From Pelomonas lactea (GTDB taxonomy: Bacteria; Pseudomonadota; Gammaproteobacteria; Burkholderiales; Burkholderiaceae_C), in the NCBI RefSeq assembly GCF_043555885.1, contig NZ_JBIGHX010000004.1, forward strand, positions 434,001-498,000: 64,000 bases of DNA, written 5' to 3'. Below the pieces are notes generated by a model, which did no database searches, was not told the origin of the DNA, and saw nothing but the letters and a program-made list of their open reading frames with translations. Both the position numbers and the translations under genes were made by a program. This document shows positions 19,053 to 29,994 of this stretch, piece after piece (positions within the stretch are counted from its first letter, which is position 1; each line of letters opens with the position of its first letter).

Positions 19053-19464
19053 CCTCATCGTCCAGCGATGCGGACCAGCGGTCCCAGTCCGCCAGCCGGC
19101 GGCGGTCCTGCTTGGTGGGCCGGCCTTGCTCGATGGTGGCGGCCGGCTCCGGCGCGAGGCGGCGCGCCTCCGCTGCGGCCTCGCGGGCGAGGATGCTGGC
19201 CGGGGTCTCGGCGTAGAGCGCCTGGGCCTGCGGCGCCGGACCGCGCTGGTTGGACAGGCCCTTGACCTCCACCTCGCGCGCCACGGCCCCGATGCGGATG
19301 CTCAGCACATCCCCCACCTTCACGTCACGTGCCGGCTTCACCGGCTGCCCGCCCACACGCACGCGGCCCAGGTTGATCTCGTCCACGGCCAGCGCTCGGG
19401 TCTTGTAGAAGCGGGCGGCCCAGAGCCATTTGTCCAGGCGCATGCCGGCCGGTGCATTGCTCAT
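19042..19464 (-). CDS. hslR: S4-domain RNA-binding heat shock protein 15 (HslR)
   Basis: A 140-residue protein with an S4 RNA-binding domain at residues 8-70 (MRLDKWLWAARFYKTRALA and VRVGGQPVKPARDVKVGD) and a basic tail. Hsp15 binds 50S subunits that carry stalled nascent chains. The ATG at 19464 overlaps the hemH stop as ATGA, which supports this start and translational coupling to hemH. Confidence 0.9.
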   Translation of the reverse strand: MSNAPAGMRLDKWLWAARFYKTRALAVDEINLGRVRVGGQPVKPARDVKVGDVLSIRIGAVAREVEVKGLSNQRGPAPQAQALYAETPASILAREAAAEARRLAPEPAATIEQGRPTKQDRRRLADWDRWSASLDDEDPG

Positions 19465-20558
19465 TCAGGCGCCCCGGCCGCCAGTGCGCGCTCGCGCTGC
19501 AGGGCCAGCGTGTCGGGGTGGGGGGCCTCCAGCGGCCAGCCCTGCAGATGGCGCTCGGCCAGCCTGGCCAGGGCCCGCATGCCGGCCGGGTGGTCATTCA
19601 GGCAGGGGATGTAGCCGAAGCGCTGCCCGCCCGCATGCAGGAAGGCCTCGCGCGCCTCCTGGGCGATCTCCTCCAGCGTCTCCAGGCAGTCGGCCGCGAA
19701 GCCGGGGCAGATGACGTCCACGCTCTTCGTGCCGCCCTGAGCCAGCTTGACGAGGCAGGGCTCGGTGTAGGGCTCCAGCCACTTGGCCTTGCCGAAGCGG
19801 CTCTGGAACGTGACCAGCCACTCGCCAGCCTGCAGGCCCAGTGCCTCGGCCAGCAGGCGGCCGGTCTTCAGGCACTCGCAGTGGTAGGGGTCGCCCAGGT
19901 GCAGCGTGCGCTCGGGCATGCCGTGGAAACTCATCACCAGCTTCTCGGCGCGGCCGTCGCGCTGCCAATGCTCGCGCACGGTCTGGGCCAGCGCGGCGAT
20001 GTAGGCCGGGTCGTCGTGGTAGCGGTTGATGAAGCGCAGCTCAGGCACATGGCGGGTCTGCAGCGCCCAGCGCGCCACATCGTCGATGACGCTGGCTGTC
20101 GTGGCGCCCGAGTACTGCGGATAGGCGGGCAGCACCAGCACGCGGCGCACGCCGTCGCGCTTGAGCGCGTCCAGCGTCGTGGCGATGGCGGGTTGGCCGT
20201 AGCGCATCGCATAGGCCACGCGCACGCGCAGACCGCGCTCGCCCAGCTGGCCCTGCAGCAGTTTGGCCTGCTTTTCCGTCCACACCTTGAGCGGCGAGCC
20301 CTCGGGCATCCAGACGGTGGCGTACTTGGCGGCCGACTTGGCCGGCCGCACGCGCAGGATGATGCCGTGCAGTATCAGCGCCCAGACCAGCTTGGGGATC
20401 TCCACGACGCGCGGGTCGGCCAGGAACTGCGCTAGGTAGCGGCGCAGCGCCGGCGCATCGGGGGCGTCGGGCGTGCCGAGGTTGCAGAGCAGCACGGCCA
20501 CCTCAGGGCCAGCGGGTGCGGCGCCGTGGCGCCGCGGCGGTTCGGGAAGAAAAGGCAT
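19461..20558 (-). CDS. hemH: Ferrochelatase
   Basis: A 365-residue protein of normal length. VAVLLCNLGTPDAPDAPALRRYL at the start, the catalytic His in VMSFHGMPERTLHLGDPY and the CPGFAADCLETLEEI segment identify ferrochelatase, which inserts Fe2+ into protoporphyrin IX to make haem. It lies 3 bases after the FHA-cyclase gene and overlaps hslR, so the three are probably cotranscribed. Confidence 0.96.
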   Translation of the reverse strand: MPFLPEPPRRHGAAPAGPEVAVLLCNLGTPDAPDAPALRRYLAQFLADPRVVEIPKLVWALILHGIILRVRPAKSAAKYATVWMPEGSPLKVWTEKQAKLLQGQLGERGLRVRVAYAMRYGQPAIATTLDALKRDGVRRVLVLPAYPQYSGATTASVIDDVARWALQTRHVPELRFINRYHDDPAYIAALAQTVREHWQRDGRAEKLVMSFHGMPERTLHLGDPYHCECLKTGRLLAEALGLQAGEWLVTFQSRFGKAKWLEPYTEPCLVKLAQGGTKSVDVICPGFAADCLETLEEIAQEAREAFLHAGGQRFGYIPCLNDHPAGMRALARLAERHLQGWPLEAPHPDTLALQRERALAAGAPE

Positions 20559-20561
20559 GCG

Positions 20562-21530
20562 TCAGCGCCTTGAGCGCGGGCCGCCAAAGGCCTGCGGCTC
20601 CGTGTCGGCAAAGTGAAGCACCTCGAAGCGCACGACGGGCGACTGCTCGTCGGTGGGCAGCCCGCCCAGCCCGATGACGCCACTGCCGTGAAGCGTGCAG
20701 CTGCCGCGCTTGAGGCTGAGCAGTTCGCCCGAGTCGCCGAAGCGCACGTAGGTGCCGTTGTAGGACAGGTCGGTCAGCTCGAAGCTGCTGCCCTGCCAGT
20801 CGATGCGGGCGTGCGAGCGGGACACGCGGGCGTCGGTGATGCAGTAGGTGGCTTGCACGCTGCGGCCCAGCACGATGGGCATGGCGCCGATGTCGAAGAC
20901 GCGGTCCAGGTCGTGCCAGATGAGGCGCATGCCGTCCGGCTCCACCGAACGCATCGGCTCGCCGAACTGCGTGGCCGTGTCGTCGGCGCTGAGCAGCGGC
21001 GCGGCGTCCAGGCGATAGACGTGCACGGGTTCGATGCGGCCGCGCACCGAGATGCGGTCCAGGCTGCGGAAGCGCCCCTTGGAGGCGTGGTGCAGGCCAG
21101 CCAGCACCTCGGCCGTGATGAGGATCTCGCCGTCGCCGGCGTGGTCGATGAGCCGGGCCGCCACGTTGACCGCGTCGCCGAAGCAGTCGCCGTTCAACTC
21201 CACCACCTCGCCGCGTGCCAGCGCCACCTGCAGACGCAGCGCCAGCATGGCGGGGTTGTTGAGCCGGCGTGCGCGCTGCACGGTCTTTTCCAGCATCTCT
21301 TGCATGCGCTGCGCTGCGCGGACGCCGTCGCGCGGCGTCTCGAACGCGGCCATCAGGCCGTCGCCCAGCGTCTTGATGAGGTGGCCGCCACTCTCCAGCA
21401 CGGCCTCACTGACCTGGCTCACCGTCTGCGTGACCAGGCCGCTGGCCTCGGCATTGCCGAGGGACTCATAGAGCCCGGTGCTGCCGCGGAGGTCGGCAAA
21501 GAGGACGGTGCGCTCGCGGATCGCGGTCAT
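20562..21530 (-). CDS. Class III adenylate/guanylate cyclase with C-terminal FHA domain
   Basis: 322 residues. The cyclase domain (about 1-175) has both metal aspartates (VLFADLRGST and TLGDGLMAAFE), the lysine of the base-binding pair (IKTLGDG) and the Asn/Arg pair in DAVNVAARL, so it appears catalytically competent. A C-terminal FHA domain (about 215-300; IVLGRS, SRSHARIDW and LSYNGTYVRF) should bind phosphothreonine peptides. This suggests cAMP or cGMP production tied to Ser/Thr phosphorylation; a kinase that could act on it lies about 20 kb away (40308-42698), but that link is speculation. No membrane segment is present. Confidence 0.88.
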   Translation of the reverse strand: MTAIRERTVLFADLRGSTGLYESLGNAEASGLVTQTVSQVSEAVLESGGHLIKTLGDGLMAAFETPRDGVRAAQRMQEMLEKTVQRARRLNNPAMLALRLQVALARGEVVELNGDCFGDAVNVAARLIDHAGDGEILITAEVLAGLHHASKGRFRSLDRISVRGRIEPVHVYRLDAAPLLSADDTATQFGEPMRSVEPDGMRLIWHDLDRVFDIGAMPIVLGRSVQATYCITDARVSRSHARIDWQGSSFELTDLSYNGTYVRFGDSGELLSLKRGSCTLHGSGVIGLGGLPTDEQSPVVRFEVLHFADTEPQAFGGPRSRR

Positions 21531-21549
21531 GTCGAAAGTTTATAGGCGC

Positions 21550-21574
21550 AAAAAAGGCCGGCGGACCGGCCTTT
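21550..21574 (-). terminator. Rho-independent terminator after rpoD
   Basis: AAAGGCCGG (21553-21561) pairs with CCGGCCTTT (21566-21574) around a 4-base loop. On the minus strand it ends in a T-run from the A-tract at 21550-21555. It lies just past the rpoD stop. Confidence 0.85.
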
Positions 21575-21587
21575 GTTGCTACCCCGA

Positions 21588-23804
<2,217 letters not shown>

Positions 23805-24138
23805 GCAGGTCCTTCGAGGGGTTGCGCGGGTCAATTCAGAAATGCAGCAGCCACCGCAGCCGGCCCGGGCTCGGCGTCAAACCGGCGGGGCTGGGGGCGG
23901 TGGCTTTCACCGGCGGGGTGTCGGTGAGGGACCCCGTCGTGGCGCGAACAAGCTGGCGTGATCGTTTGGAGTGCAGAGGTGGCGGGGAATTTGGCCATCA
24001 AAACCCTCGGTGGGTTGCCCAGTGTCGCTGGGTGGCCGGGTCCGGCATCTCTCTGCCGTCACTCTTGTTGACGCGCGCGGAAAACACGAGATTATCAGCG
24101 ATAAAGCGCTGAATTGCAAAACTGTGACAGGGAGAACC
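23805..24138. other. 334-base gap between dnaG and rpoD: rpoD leader
   Basis: No credible open reading frame is seen. The dnaG-proximal end is AT-richer and holds a promoter (24091-24119, minus strand). The rest would be an untranslated leader of about 280 bases containing GC-rich self-complementary stretches such as the region 24016-24060. I recognise no known riboswitch or leader family. Confidence 0.5.
24091..24119 (-). promoter_or_regulatory. Sigma-70 promoter upstream of rpoD
   Basis: On the minus strand -35 TTGCAA (24114-24119) and -10 GATAAT (24091-24096) are separated by exactly 17 bases. The start point would be near 24084. It allows rpoD to be transcribed independently of dnaG. Confidence 0.65.
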
Positions 24139-26031
24139 CTAGGGCTGAACGCCGTGGCGTTCGCGCAGGCGGGCCAGCGCCTCCAGCGCCCGGCGGCGTT
24201 CGTCGTCGGTGGCGCCGTTGCCGCCGGGCAGCGCAGCCGGCGCGCGGGCGCGCAGTTCGGAGACAGCATGGGACAGGTCGCCGGCGGGGTCGGACTCTTC
24301 GATGCCCAGCTCCTGTGACGGACGCACCAACCGTTGTGCTTGCTCGCCCAGGCCGTCGGCCTGCAGCCCGGCCTGCACGACGGCCCAGGGGCTGGCGCCG
24401 TGATGCGTCAGGTGGCGCTCCAGCCAGTGGATGAGCTGGCCGTGCGTGCCGGGCAGTTCATGCAGCAGCGCGCGGTCCTCGTCTGGCAGGGGCTCCCACA
24501 GTTCGCTGTGCTGCAGCAGCAGGCGCACGGCGTTGTCGGTGGGTGTGGGCGGGGCGGTGCGCGGGCCGGCCGGCCGCTCTTCCTCGCCGCGGCGCTTGCC
24601 CTTCCAGTCGCCCTTGCCCTTCCACTCGCCCTTGGGTTTCCACTCGCCCTTGGGCTGCCAGCGTGGCTTCTCGGCCGGTGGCTCGCCCGGTGCGTCGTCG
24701 GGTGCTGCAGCGCTGGGTGATGGTGCCTGGCCCAGCCACAGCGCCTGCAGCTCGGCCTCGTGCATCTGGCCCTGGCGGGCCAATTCGCCCAGCAGCTGGC
24801 GGCGCAGCAGGCCGTCGGGCAGCAGGCTCCACAGCGGGTGGGCCTGCTTGAGCATGCGGGCCCGGCCTTCCGGCGTGCCGAGGTCGCAGCCGTCGGCCGC
24901 GACGCTGCCGAGCTGGCGCGACAGCGGCACCGCGCCTTCGACGCAGCGCTCGAAGGCGTCGGCGCCCAGGTCGCGCACGTAGGAGTCGGGGTCGTGCTCG
25001 GTCGGCAGGAACAGGAACTTGACGGTACGCGTCTCGGTGGCGTGGGGCAGGGCGGCCTCCAGCGCGCGCACGGCGGCGCGGCGGCCGGCGGCGTCGCCAT
25101 CGAAGCTGAACACCACCGTGTCGGTGTGGCGGAACAGCTTGTGGACGTGGTCGGCCGTGCACGCGGTGCCCAGTGTGGCGACGGCATTGCCGATGCCGTA
25201 CTGGGCCAGCGCGACGACGTCCATGTAGCCCTCGACGACCAGCGCGTAGCCGCGCTGGCGCATGGCCTGGCGGCCCTCGTAGAGGCCATACAGCTCGCGG
25301 CCCTTGTGGAAGACCGGCGTCTCGGGCGAGTTCAGGTACTTGGGCTCGCCCTTGTCCAGCACGCGGCCGCCGAAGCCGATGACCTCGCCCTGCACGTTGC
25401 GGATGGGGAACATGACGCGGTCACGGAAGCGGTCGTAGCGCTTGGTGTCCTGGCCGGGCTCGGCCTCGGGCGTGATGACGAGGCCCGACTCGACGAGTTG
25501 CGGGTCGTCGTACGACGGGAAGCCGCTGGCCAGCGAGCGCCAGCCCTCGGGTGCATAGCCCAGCCCGAAGCGTGCGGCGATCTGGCCGGTCAGGCCGCGG
25601 GCCTTCAGGTAGCCGATGGCGCGCGGCGACTCGCGCAGCCTGGCCTTGTAGAAGTCTGCCGCGCGGGCCAGCACATCGGTGAGGCTCTGCTGCTTCTGCT
25701 TCTCGGCCTTGGCCTTCTCGCGCTGCTCGGGCGAGCGCTCGTCCTGCGGCACCACCATGCCCACCTGCTGGGCCAGGTCTTCCACGGCCTCGACGAAGGT
25801 GGCGGCCGTGTGCTCCATCAGGAAGCCGATGGCGTTGCCATGCACGCCGCAGCCGAAGCAGTGGTAGGTCTGGCGGCTGGGGCTGACGATGAAGCTGGGT
25901 GACTTCTCGCCGTGGAAGGGGCACAGGCCCTTGTGGTTGATGCCGGCCTTCTTGAGGTCGACGTGGCGGCCCACCACGTCGACGATGTCGACGCGGGACA
26001 GCAGATCCTGGATGAAGCCTTGGGGAATCAC
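24139..26031 (-). CDS. dnaG: DNA primase
   Basis: A 630-residue primase. The N-terminal zinc finger is CPFH/CFGC with HGEKSPSFIVSPSRQTYHCFGCGVHG. The TOPRIM catalytic core has VVEGYMDVVAL and FSFDGDAAGRRAA, and a C-terminal helicase-binding domain follows. A low-complexity Trp/Lys/Gly segment (about residues 455-485) separates core and tail. It makes RNA primers at the fork and docks on DnaB. The start is GTG at 26031, 9 bases after the GGDEF-EAL gene, so the two may share a transcript. Confidence 0.97.
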   Translation of the reverse strand: MIPQGFIQDLLSRVDIVDVVGRHVDLKKAGINHKGLCPFHGEKSPSFIVSPSRQTYHCFGCGVHGNAIGFLMEHTAATFVEAVEDLAQQVGMVVPQDERSPEQREKAKAEKQKQQSLTDVLARAADFYKARLRESPRAIGYLKARGLTGQIAARFGLGYAPEGWRSLASGFPSYDDPQLVESGLVITPEAEPGQDTKRYDRFRDRVMFPIRNVQGEVIGFGGRVLDKGEPKYLNSPETPVFHKGRELYGLYEGRQAMRQRGYALVVEGYMDVVALAQYGIGNAVATLGTACTADHVHKLFRHTDTVVFSFDGDAAGRRAAVRALEAALPHATETRTVKFLFLPTEHDPDSYVRDLGADAFERCVEGAVPLSRQLGSVAADGCDLGTPEGRARMLKQAHPLWSLLPDGLLRRQLLGELARQGQMHEAELQALWLGQAPSPSAAAPDDAPGEPPAEKPRWQPKGEWKPKGEWKGKGDWKGKRRGEEERPAGPRTAPPTPTDNAVRLLLQHSELWEPLPDEDRALLHELPGTHGQLIHWLERHLTHHGASPWAVVQAGLQADGLGEQAQRLVRPSQELGIEESDPAGDLSHAVSELRARAPAALPGGNGATDDERRRALEALARLRERHGVQP

Positions 26032-26040
26032 CCCGGCAGT

Positions 26041-29000
26041 TTAAAGACGCGTCTGCGCGGGCAGCTTCAACTGGGTGGCCCAGGGGGTGTCGGCGAAGGC
26101 GTGGATCCACCCTGGCAGGTTCTGCGGCGGCATCGCGGCGGCGATGCCGTTGCCCTGGCCCAGGCGGCAGCCCAGCCGCAGCAGTTCACGCGCATGGGCG
26201 CGGCTCTCGATGCCCTTGGCCAGCACGGCGCAGCCGATGTTGCGGGCCAGGCCGATGACGCTTTCCACCAGCGACAGGTCCTGCGCGTCGCCCAGCATGC
26301 CCTGCACGTAGCTGCGGTCCAGCTTCAACGTGTCGACGCTGAGGCGCTTGAGCGACGCGAGGTGGGAGTAGCCGGCGCCGAAGTCGTCCAGCGCGACACC
26401 CACGCCCAGCACCAGGCAGCGCTGGATCAGGGCCTGGGCGGCGTCGGTTTCCTCCAGCGCATCGGACTCCAGCACGTCCAGGTGCAGCAGCGACGCTATC
26501 TCGGGCGGCTGGCGCTGGATGAGCTCCTGCAGCCGCTGCGGGAAGTCGTGACGGCGCAGCTGGCGCGCGCCGACGTTGACGCTGACCGGCAGCCCGCGGC
26601 CGCCGTTGACGCCCTGGCGCCGCCACAGCGCCGCCTGCGCGAGCGCCTGCTCGATGACCCAGTCGCCGATCTGCAGCGCCAGGCCGGTGGTCTCGGCCAG
26701 CGGCAGGAAGTGCGCCGGCGTTAGCAGGCCGCGGTCGGGGTGCTGCCAGCGCAGCAGCGCCTCCACGCCCATGACCTGGCCGGTGCGCAGGTCGATCTGC
26801 GGCTGGTAGTGCAGCAGCAGTTCGTCGCTGTCCAGCGCCCGCTGCAGCCGCGCCAGCGCGATCAGGCTGGCCTCGTCGCGCTGGTCCAGCGCCGGGTCAT
26901 GGAATTGCACGACGCCCCGGCCGGCATGCTTGGCGCGGTACAGCGCATGGCCGGCGTGGCGCAGCAGCGTCTCCGGGTCGGCGTCGTCCAGCGGGTACAG
27001 CGTCGCGCCCATGCTGGCGCCGATCTCCAGCGCCAGGCCGTCGCCGATGCGGCTCTCGCGGATGGCCACCGGTGTGCACAGCAATGCCATCAGCCGGTCC
27101 ACGGCGCGCTGGGCCTCCTCGGGGGTCTGCACGCGCAGCAGCACGCCGAACTCGTCGCCGTGCAGGCGGGCGAGCTGGTCGGCCGTGTCGGGCCAGGCGC
27201 CGCGGGCGCCGCGCAGCGTGGCCTGCAGCCGGCCGCTGAGCTGCAGCAGCACGGCGTCGGCGACGAGCAGGCCATGCTCGGCATTGACGCGGGCGAAGTC
27301 GTCCAGGTCGATGACGGCGACGACGAGCTTGAAGTTGTCGCGGTTGGCGGCGGCCATGGCCTGCTGCATCAGCCGCATGAATTCCTCGCGGTTGGGCAGG
27401 CCAGTGGCGGTGTCGAAGCGCAGGCTGCGACGCAACTGCTCCTGCTGGCGCAGCGTCTCGCCCATGTCGGTCAGGCTGAGCAGCCGCCAGCGCGGGTTGG
27501 CGCCGTCGGGCTCGGGCACGGCGCTCAGCCGCGCCGCGAACACGTGGCGGCCGCCGTCGTCCAGCTCGGCCTGCAGCTGTCCGCTCCAGGCCTGGCCGGC
27601 GGCCAGGCGGGCCTGCAGCTCGGCGGGTTCGTGGCCGCTGCGCTGCAGGTTGGATGCGCTCAGCGGCGTGGCCACGCGGCCCACCAGCGCCTCGCGGGGC
27701 GTGTGCAGGATCTCGCAGTAGGCCGGGTTGGCCTCGACGATGCGCCATTGCATGTCGAGCACGGCCAGGCCTTCGGTGGCCTGCTGGAACAGCGTAGCCG
27801 ACATGCGCTCTCGCTCCTCGGCCGTGTGGCGCCAGCTGATGTCGGCCAGCGTCATGATGAGGTGGCGCGCGCGGCCCTTGCGGTCGCGCACCGGCACGTG
27901 GGCGTGCAGTTCGTGCGAGCGCCAGTCGCCGCCGTCGGCGGCCAGGCGCAGCGACAGATTGAGCCGGTCCTGGCCCGGGATGGCCAGCAGGTCGCGCAGC
28001 GCGCGGCGCGCCCTCTCGCGGTCGCGTGGGTGGGCGATGCGAACCCAGTCCAGCGGCGCGTTCCCGGCTGCGGCCGCCGGATCGATCGGTGTCGTCAGGG
28101 CCAGCCAGCGCGCTGACGCGTGCCGGCGCCCCTCAGGCAGCAGCCATTCCACCAGCGCCAGCCCCTGGGCATCCAGCGCGCCGCGCCAGCTGTCGCGGTC
28201 TCGGATCTGGTGCTGGGTCAGCGCGATGACGGCCAGCGGAAGCGTGGCCAGCAATGCGCCCGCCACGAGGGTGAGCGGCTGGACGGATGCCCCCAGCGCC
28301 CACAGGCCCAGCAACGCGGCGCCCAGCCGCGCGTTGTTGCGCGGCGAGGCCTGCAGTGCGTGCAGGCACAGCAGCAGATGCGGCGTCAGTGCCAGCAGGC
28401 TGGCCGGCGGCAGCCAGGGCTGCGCGGCCTGCAGCAGCAGTGCGGCGGTGGCGATCAGCGCGCCGGTCCAGCGCCCGCTGCGACGTGGCTGAGCGGCGCT
28501 GGCCTGCAGAACCGTGCCGGCGCTGAGCAGCGCCAGGCCCCACAGGCCCGCCAGCCCGAGCGCCGTCATGAACGCCGTCCCGCGCGGCAGCCCGGCCATC
28601 AGCAGGGCGGCCAGCGCCAGCAGGCCGGCTAGCGCGGGCGCAGCCAGCCCCGCCAGCAGTGCGAAGCTGGTCATGTCACGCAGATGGGCCAGCCGTCCGG
28701 TCAGGCCGATGCGGCGCAGCAGCGTGCGGTTCAGCACCGCCGCCAGCAGCGGCAGGGCCAGCACGGTCAGCAGCGGCGGCGAGGCCAGCAGGCCCCGTGC
28801 AGGGAAGCCGGGCGCCAGCAGCAGCGGCAGGCTGCAGCCCACCAGCAGGCCGGCCATCACCAGCGGCAGCACCCAGGCGCTGAGCCGCCAGAGCGCGGCC
28901 AGGCCGACGGCAGCCAGGAGCATCGGGACGAACAGGTCGACGGCCGGCAGCGCGGTCGCCGGTTGCGGCAGGCGCAGCAGCGGCGGCAGGAGCCCCCCTG

Positions 29001-29196
29001 CCAGCGCCCAGGCGGCGATGAGGCCGCCGGCCAGCCCGGTCACGGCGGCCAGGCCCACGCGCCGCAGCCGGCGCCAGCCGCGGCGGCGATCGTGGATGCG
29101 GCGCGGCCCGGGAGGCAGTGACGTCGTTGGCGGCGCGCCGCTGGTGGTCAGCCCGCGGGTTTCCAGCATGTCACTGACCGTGGAGTGCAGGTCCAT
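26041..29196 (-). CDS. Membrane PAS-GGDEF-EAL protein with degenerate catalytic motifs
   Basis: 1051 residues. Residues about 40-330 contain many hydrophobic helices (integral sensor region), then PAS-like segments (about 340-580), a GGDEF domain (about 600-765) and an EAL domain (about 780-1035). The cyclase signature reads HGDEF instead of GGDEF. In the EAL domain EALLRW, SVNVGARQL, DDFGAGYSHL and the TLKLDRS lysine are kept. However, the metal-ligand LELTES-type Glu is Asp (LHLDVLES) and the AEGVE-type Glu is Lys (AKGIES). Loss of that residue normally abolishes phosphodiesterase activity. It may be a c-di-GMP-binding effector rather than an enzyme. It ends 9 bases before dnaG. Confidence 0.88.
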   Translation of the reverse strand: MDLHSTVSDMLETRGLTTSGAPPTTSLPPGPRRIHDRRRGWRRLRRVGLAAVTGLAGGLIAAWALAGGLLPPLLRLPQPATALPAVDLFVPMLLAAVGLAALWRLSAWVLPLVMAGLLVGCSLPLLLAPGFPARGLLASPPLLTVLALPLLAAVLNRTLLRRIGLTGRLAHLRDMTSFALLAGLAAPALAGLLALAALLMAGLPRGTAFMTALGLAGLWGLALLSAGTVLQASAAQPRRSGRWTGALIATAALLLQAAQPWLPPASLLALTPHLLLCLHALQASPRNNARLGAALLGLWALGASVQPLTLVAGALLATLPLAVIALTQHQIRDRDSWRGALDAQGLALVEWLLPEGRRHASARWLALTTPIDPAAAAGNAPLDWVRIAHPRDRERARRALRDLLAIPGQDRLNLSLRLAADGGDWRSHELHAHVPVRDRKGRARHLIMTLADISWRHTAEERERMSATLFQQATEGLAVLDMQWRIVEANPAYCEILHTPREALVGRVATPLSASNLQRSGHEPAELQARLAAGQAWSGQLQAELDDGGRHVFAARLSAVPEPDGANPRWRLLSLTDMGETLRQQEQLRRSLRFDTATGLPNREEFMRLMQQAMAAANRDNFKLVVAVIDLDDFARVNAEHGLLVADAVLLQLSGRLQATLRGARGAWPDTADQLARLHGDEFGVLLRVQTPEEAQRAVDRLMALLCTPVAIRESRIGDGLALEIGASMGATLYPLDDADPETLLRHAGHALYRAKHAGRGVVQFHDPALDQRDEASLIALARLQRALDSDELLLHYQPQIDLRTGQVMGVEALLRWQHPDRGLLTPAHFLPLAETTGLALQIGDWVIEQALAQAALWRRQGVNGGRGLPVSVNVGARQLRRHDFPQRLQELIQRQPPEIASLLHLDVLESDALEETDAAQALIQRCLVLGVGVALDDFGAGYSHLASLKRLSVDTLKLDRSYVQGMLGDAQDLSLVESVIGLARNIGCAVLAKGIESRAHARELLRLGCRLGQGNGIAAAMPPQNLPGWIHAFADTPWATQLKLPAQTRL

Positions 29197-29199
29197 GGC

Positions 29200-29349
29200 T
29201 CAGCGTGATCCGCGGCGGGCACCGGCGGGGCGGCGCAGAAAGGGCTTGGGGCGGCGGACCGGCATGCCGGGAATCTCGTCGCGCGTCCATGCCGACGCGC
29301 CTGGGTGAAACCCTGGGCCCGGCGGGGTCGACAGCATGACGAAAGCCAT
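29200..29349 (-). CDS. Possible 49-residue leader peptide before the GGDEF-EAL gene
   Basis: An ATG frame (MAFVMLSTPPGPGFHPG...) encodes 49 residues and stops 3 bases before the GGDEF-EAL ATG. Third-position GC is fairly high, about 79% by my count. No Shine-Dalgarno precedes it and I know no homologue. It starts downstream of the hns terminator, so it lies in the leader of the GGDEF-EAL gene. It could be a coupling upstream ORF or chance. Confidence 0.22.
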   Translation of the reverse strand: MAFVMLSTPPGPGFHPGASAWTRDEIPGMPVRRPKPFLRRPAGARRGSR

Positions 29350-29377
29350 GCGCGGAGTTTATGGGCCGCCCGTGCCC

Positions 29378-29408
29378 GAAAAGAAACGGGCCATCCCGCG
29401 GATGGCCC
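29378..29408 (-). terminator. Rho-independent terminator after hns
   Basis: On the minus strand GGGCCATCC-GCG-GGATGGCCC (29388-29408) is followed by GTTTCTTTTC. This is a strong intrinsic terminator 55 bases after the hns stop. Confidence 0.88.
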
Positions 29409-29463
29409 TGATTTATGGGGGTGCGCCGCACGGGCGGACCCGCTGCGGCAAGAAGGAAAGCAG

Positions 29464-29760
29464 TTAGACGGCGAAATCGGTCAGCTTGGCGCCGCCGGAG
29501 ATGGCCGCCTTCAGCCATTTCGGTTGCAGGCCGCGGCCGCTCCAGGTTTCGCCGGTGGCCTGGTTGCGATACTTGGCCGCGACCTTGGAGACCTTGGCCG
29601 GCTTGGGCGTGCGGACGCTGAGATCGGCAATCGTCAGGCCATATTCGCTCATCAGGGTTTTGACCTTGTTGATGGCTTCGCTGCGCTCGCGGTCCTTGGT
29701 TTGGTTGATCTGCTCATCCAGCGCGGCGCGCTGGGCCAAGAGTTCCTTGAGACTGGACAT
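29464..29760 (-). CDS. H-NS family nucleoid-associated protein
   Basis: A 98-residue protein. The N-terminal half is a coiled-coil oligomerisation region (LKELLAQRAALDEQINQTKDRERSEAINKVKTLM). The C-terminal DNA-binding part has TGETWSGRGLQPKWLKAAI, the RGxxPxW motif that reads AT-rich minor grooves. It silences AT-rich, often acquired, genes and compacts the nucleoid. The ATG at 29760 is preceded by AAGAGGAA. It has its own promoter region and terminator. Confidence 0.93.
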   Translation of the reverse strand: MSSLKELLAQRAALDEQINQTKDRERSEAINKVKTLMSEYGLTIADLSVRTPKPAKVSKVAAKYRNQATGETWSGRGLQPKWLKAAISGGAKLTDFAV

Positions 29761-29863
29761 GCTGCTATTCCTCTTGCGATTTGGGCATTGAGACGCGCGA
29801 AGTTGCCGTCGCGGCCTCGGAGTGGCGCATGCCGGGCATGCGCTGAATATCTCCGTGGCACGA

Positions 29864-29892
29864 ATTAAATCGCGGGGATGGGTTTCATGCAA
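29864..29892 (-). promoter_or_regulatory. Candidate hns promoter
   Basis: On the minus strand TTGCAT (29887-29892) and TTTAAT (29864-29869) are spaced by 17 bases. The start would be near 29857, about 97 bases before the hns ATG. The -10 is good (5/6) and the -35 weak (3/6). Confidence 0.45.
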
Positions 29893-29994
29893 GAGTTTTT
29901 GTTGGCCGACGGCTACGGGTTTCCATTTGTATGCGGCCAATTTGGCATATGACTGCTGCAGTGGGTGTGCCCGCGCAGGCCTGCGCCGGAAACG

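Noticed and set aside
24120..24140. AGGGAGAACCCTAGGG near the dnaG stop as a terminator
   Set aside because: The stem is short and imperfect and no T-run follows on the minus strand.
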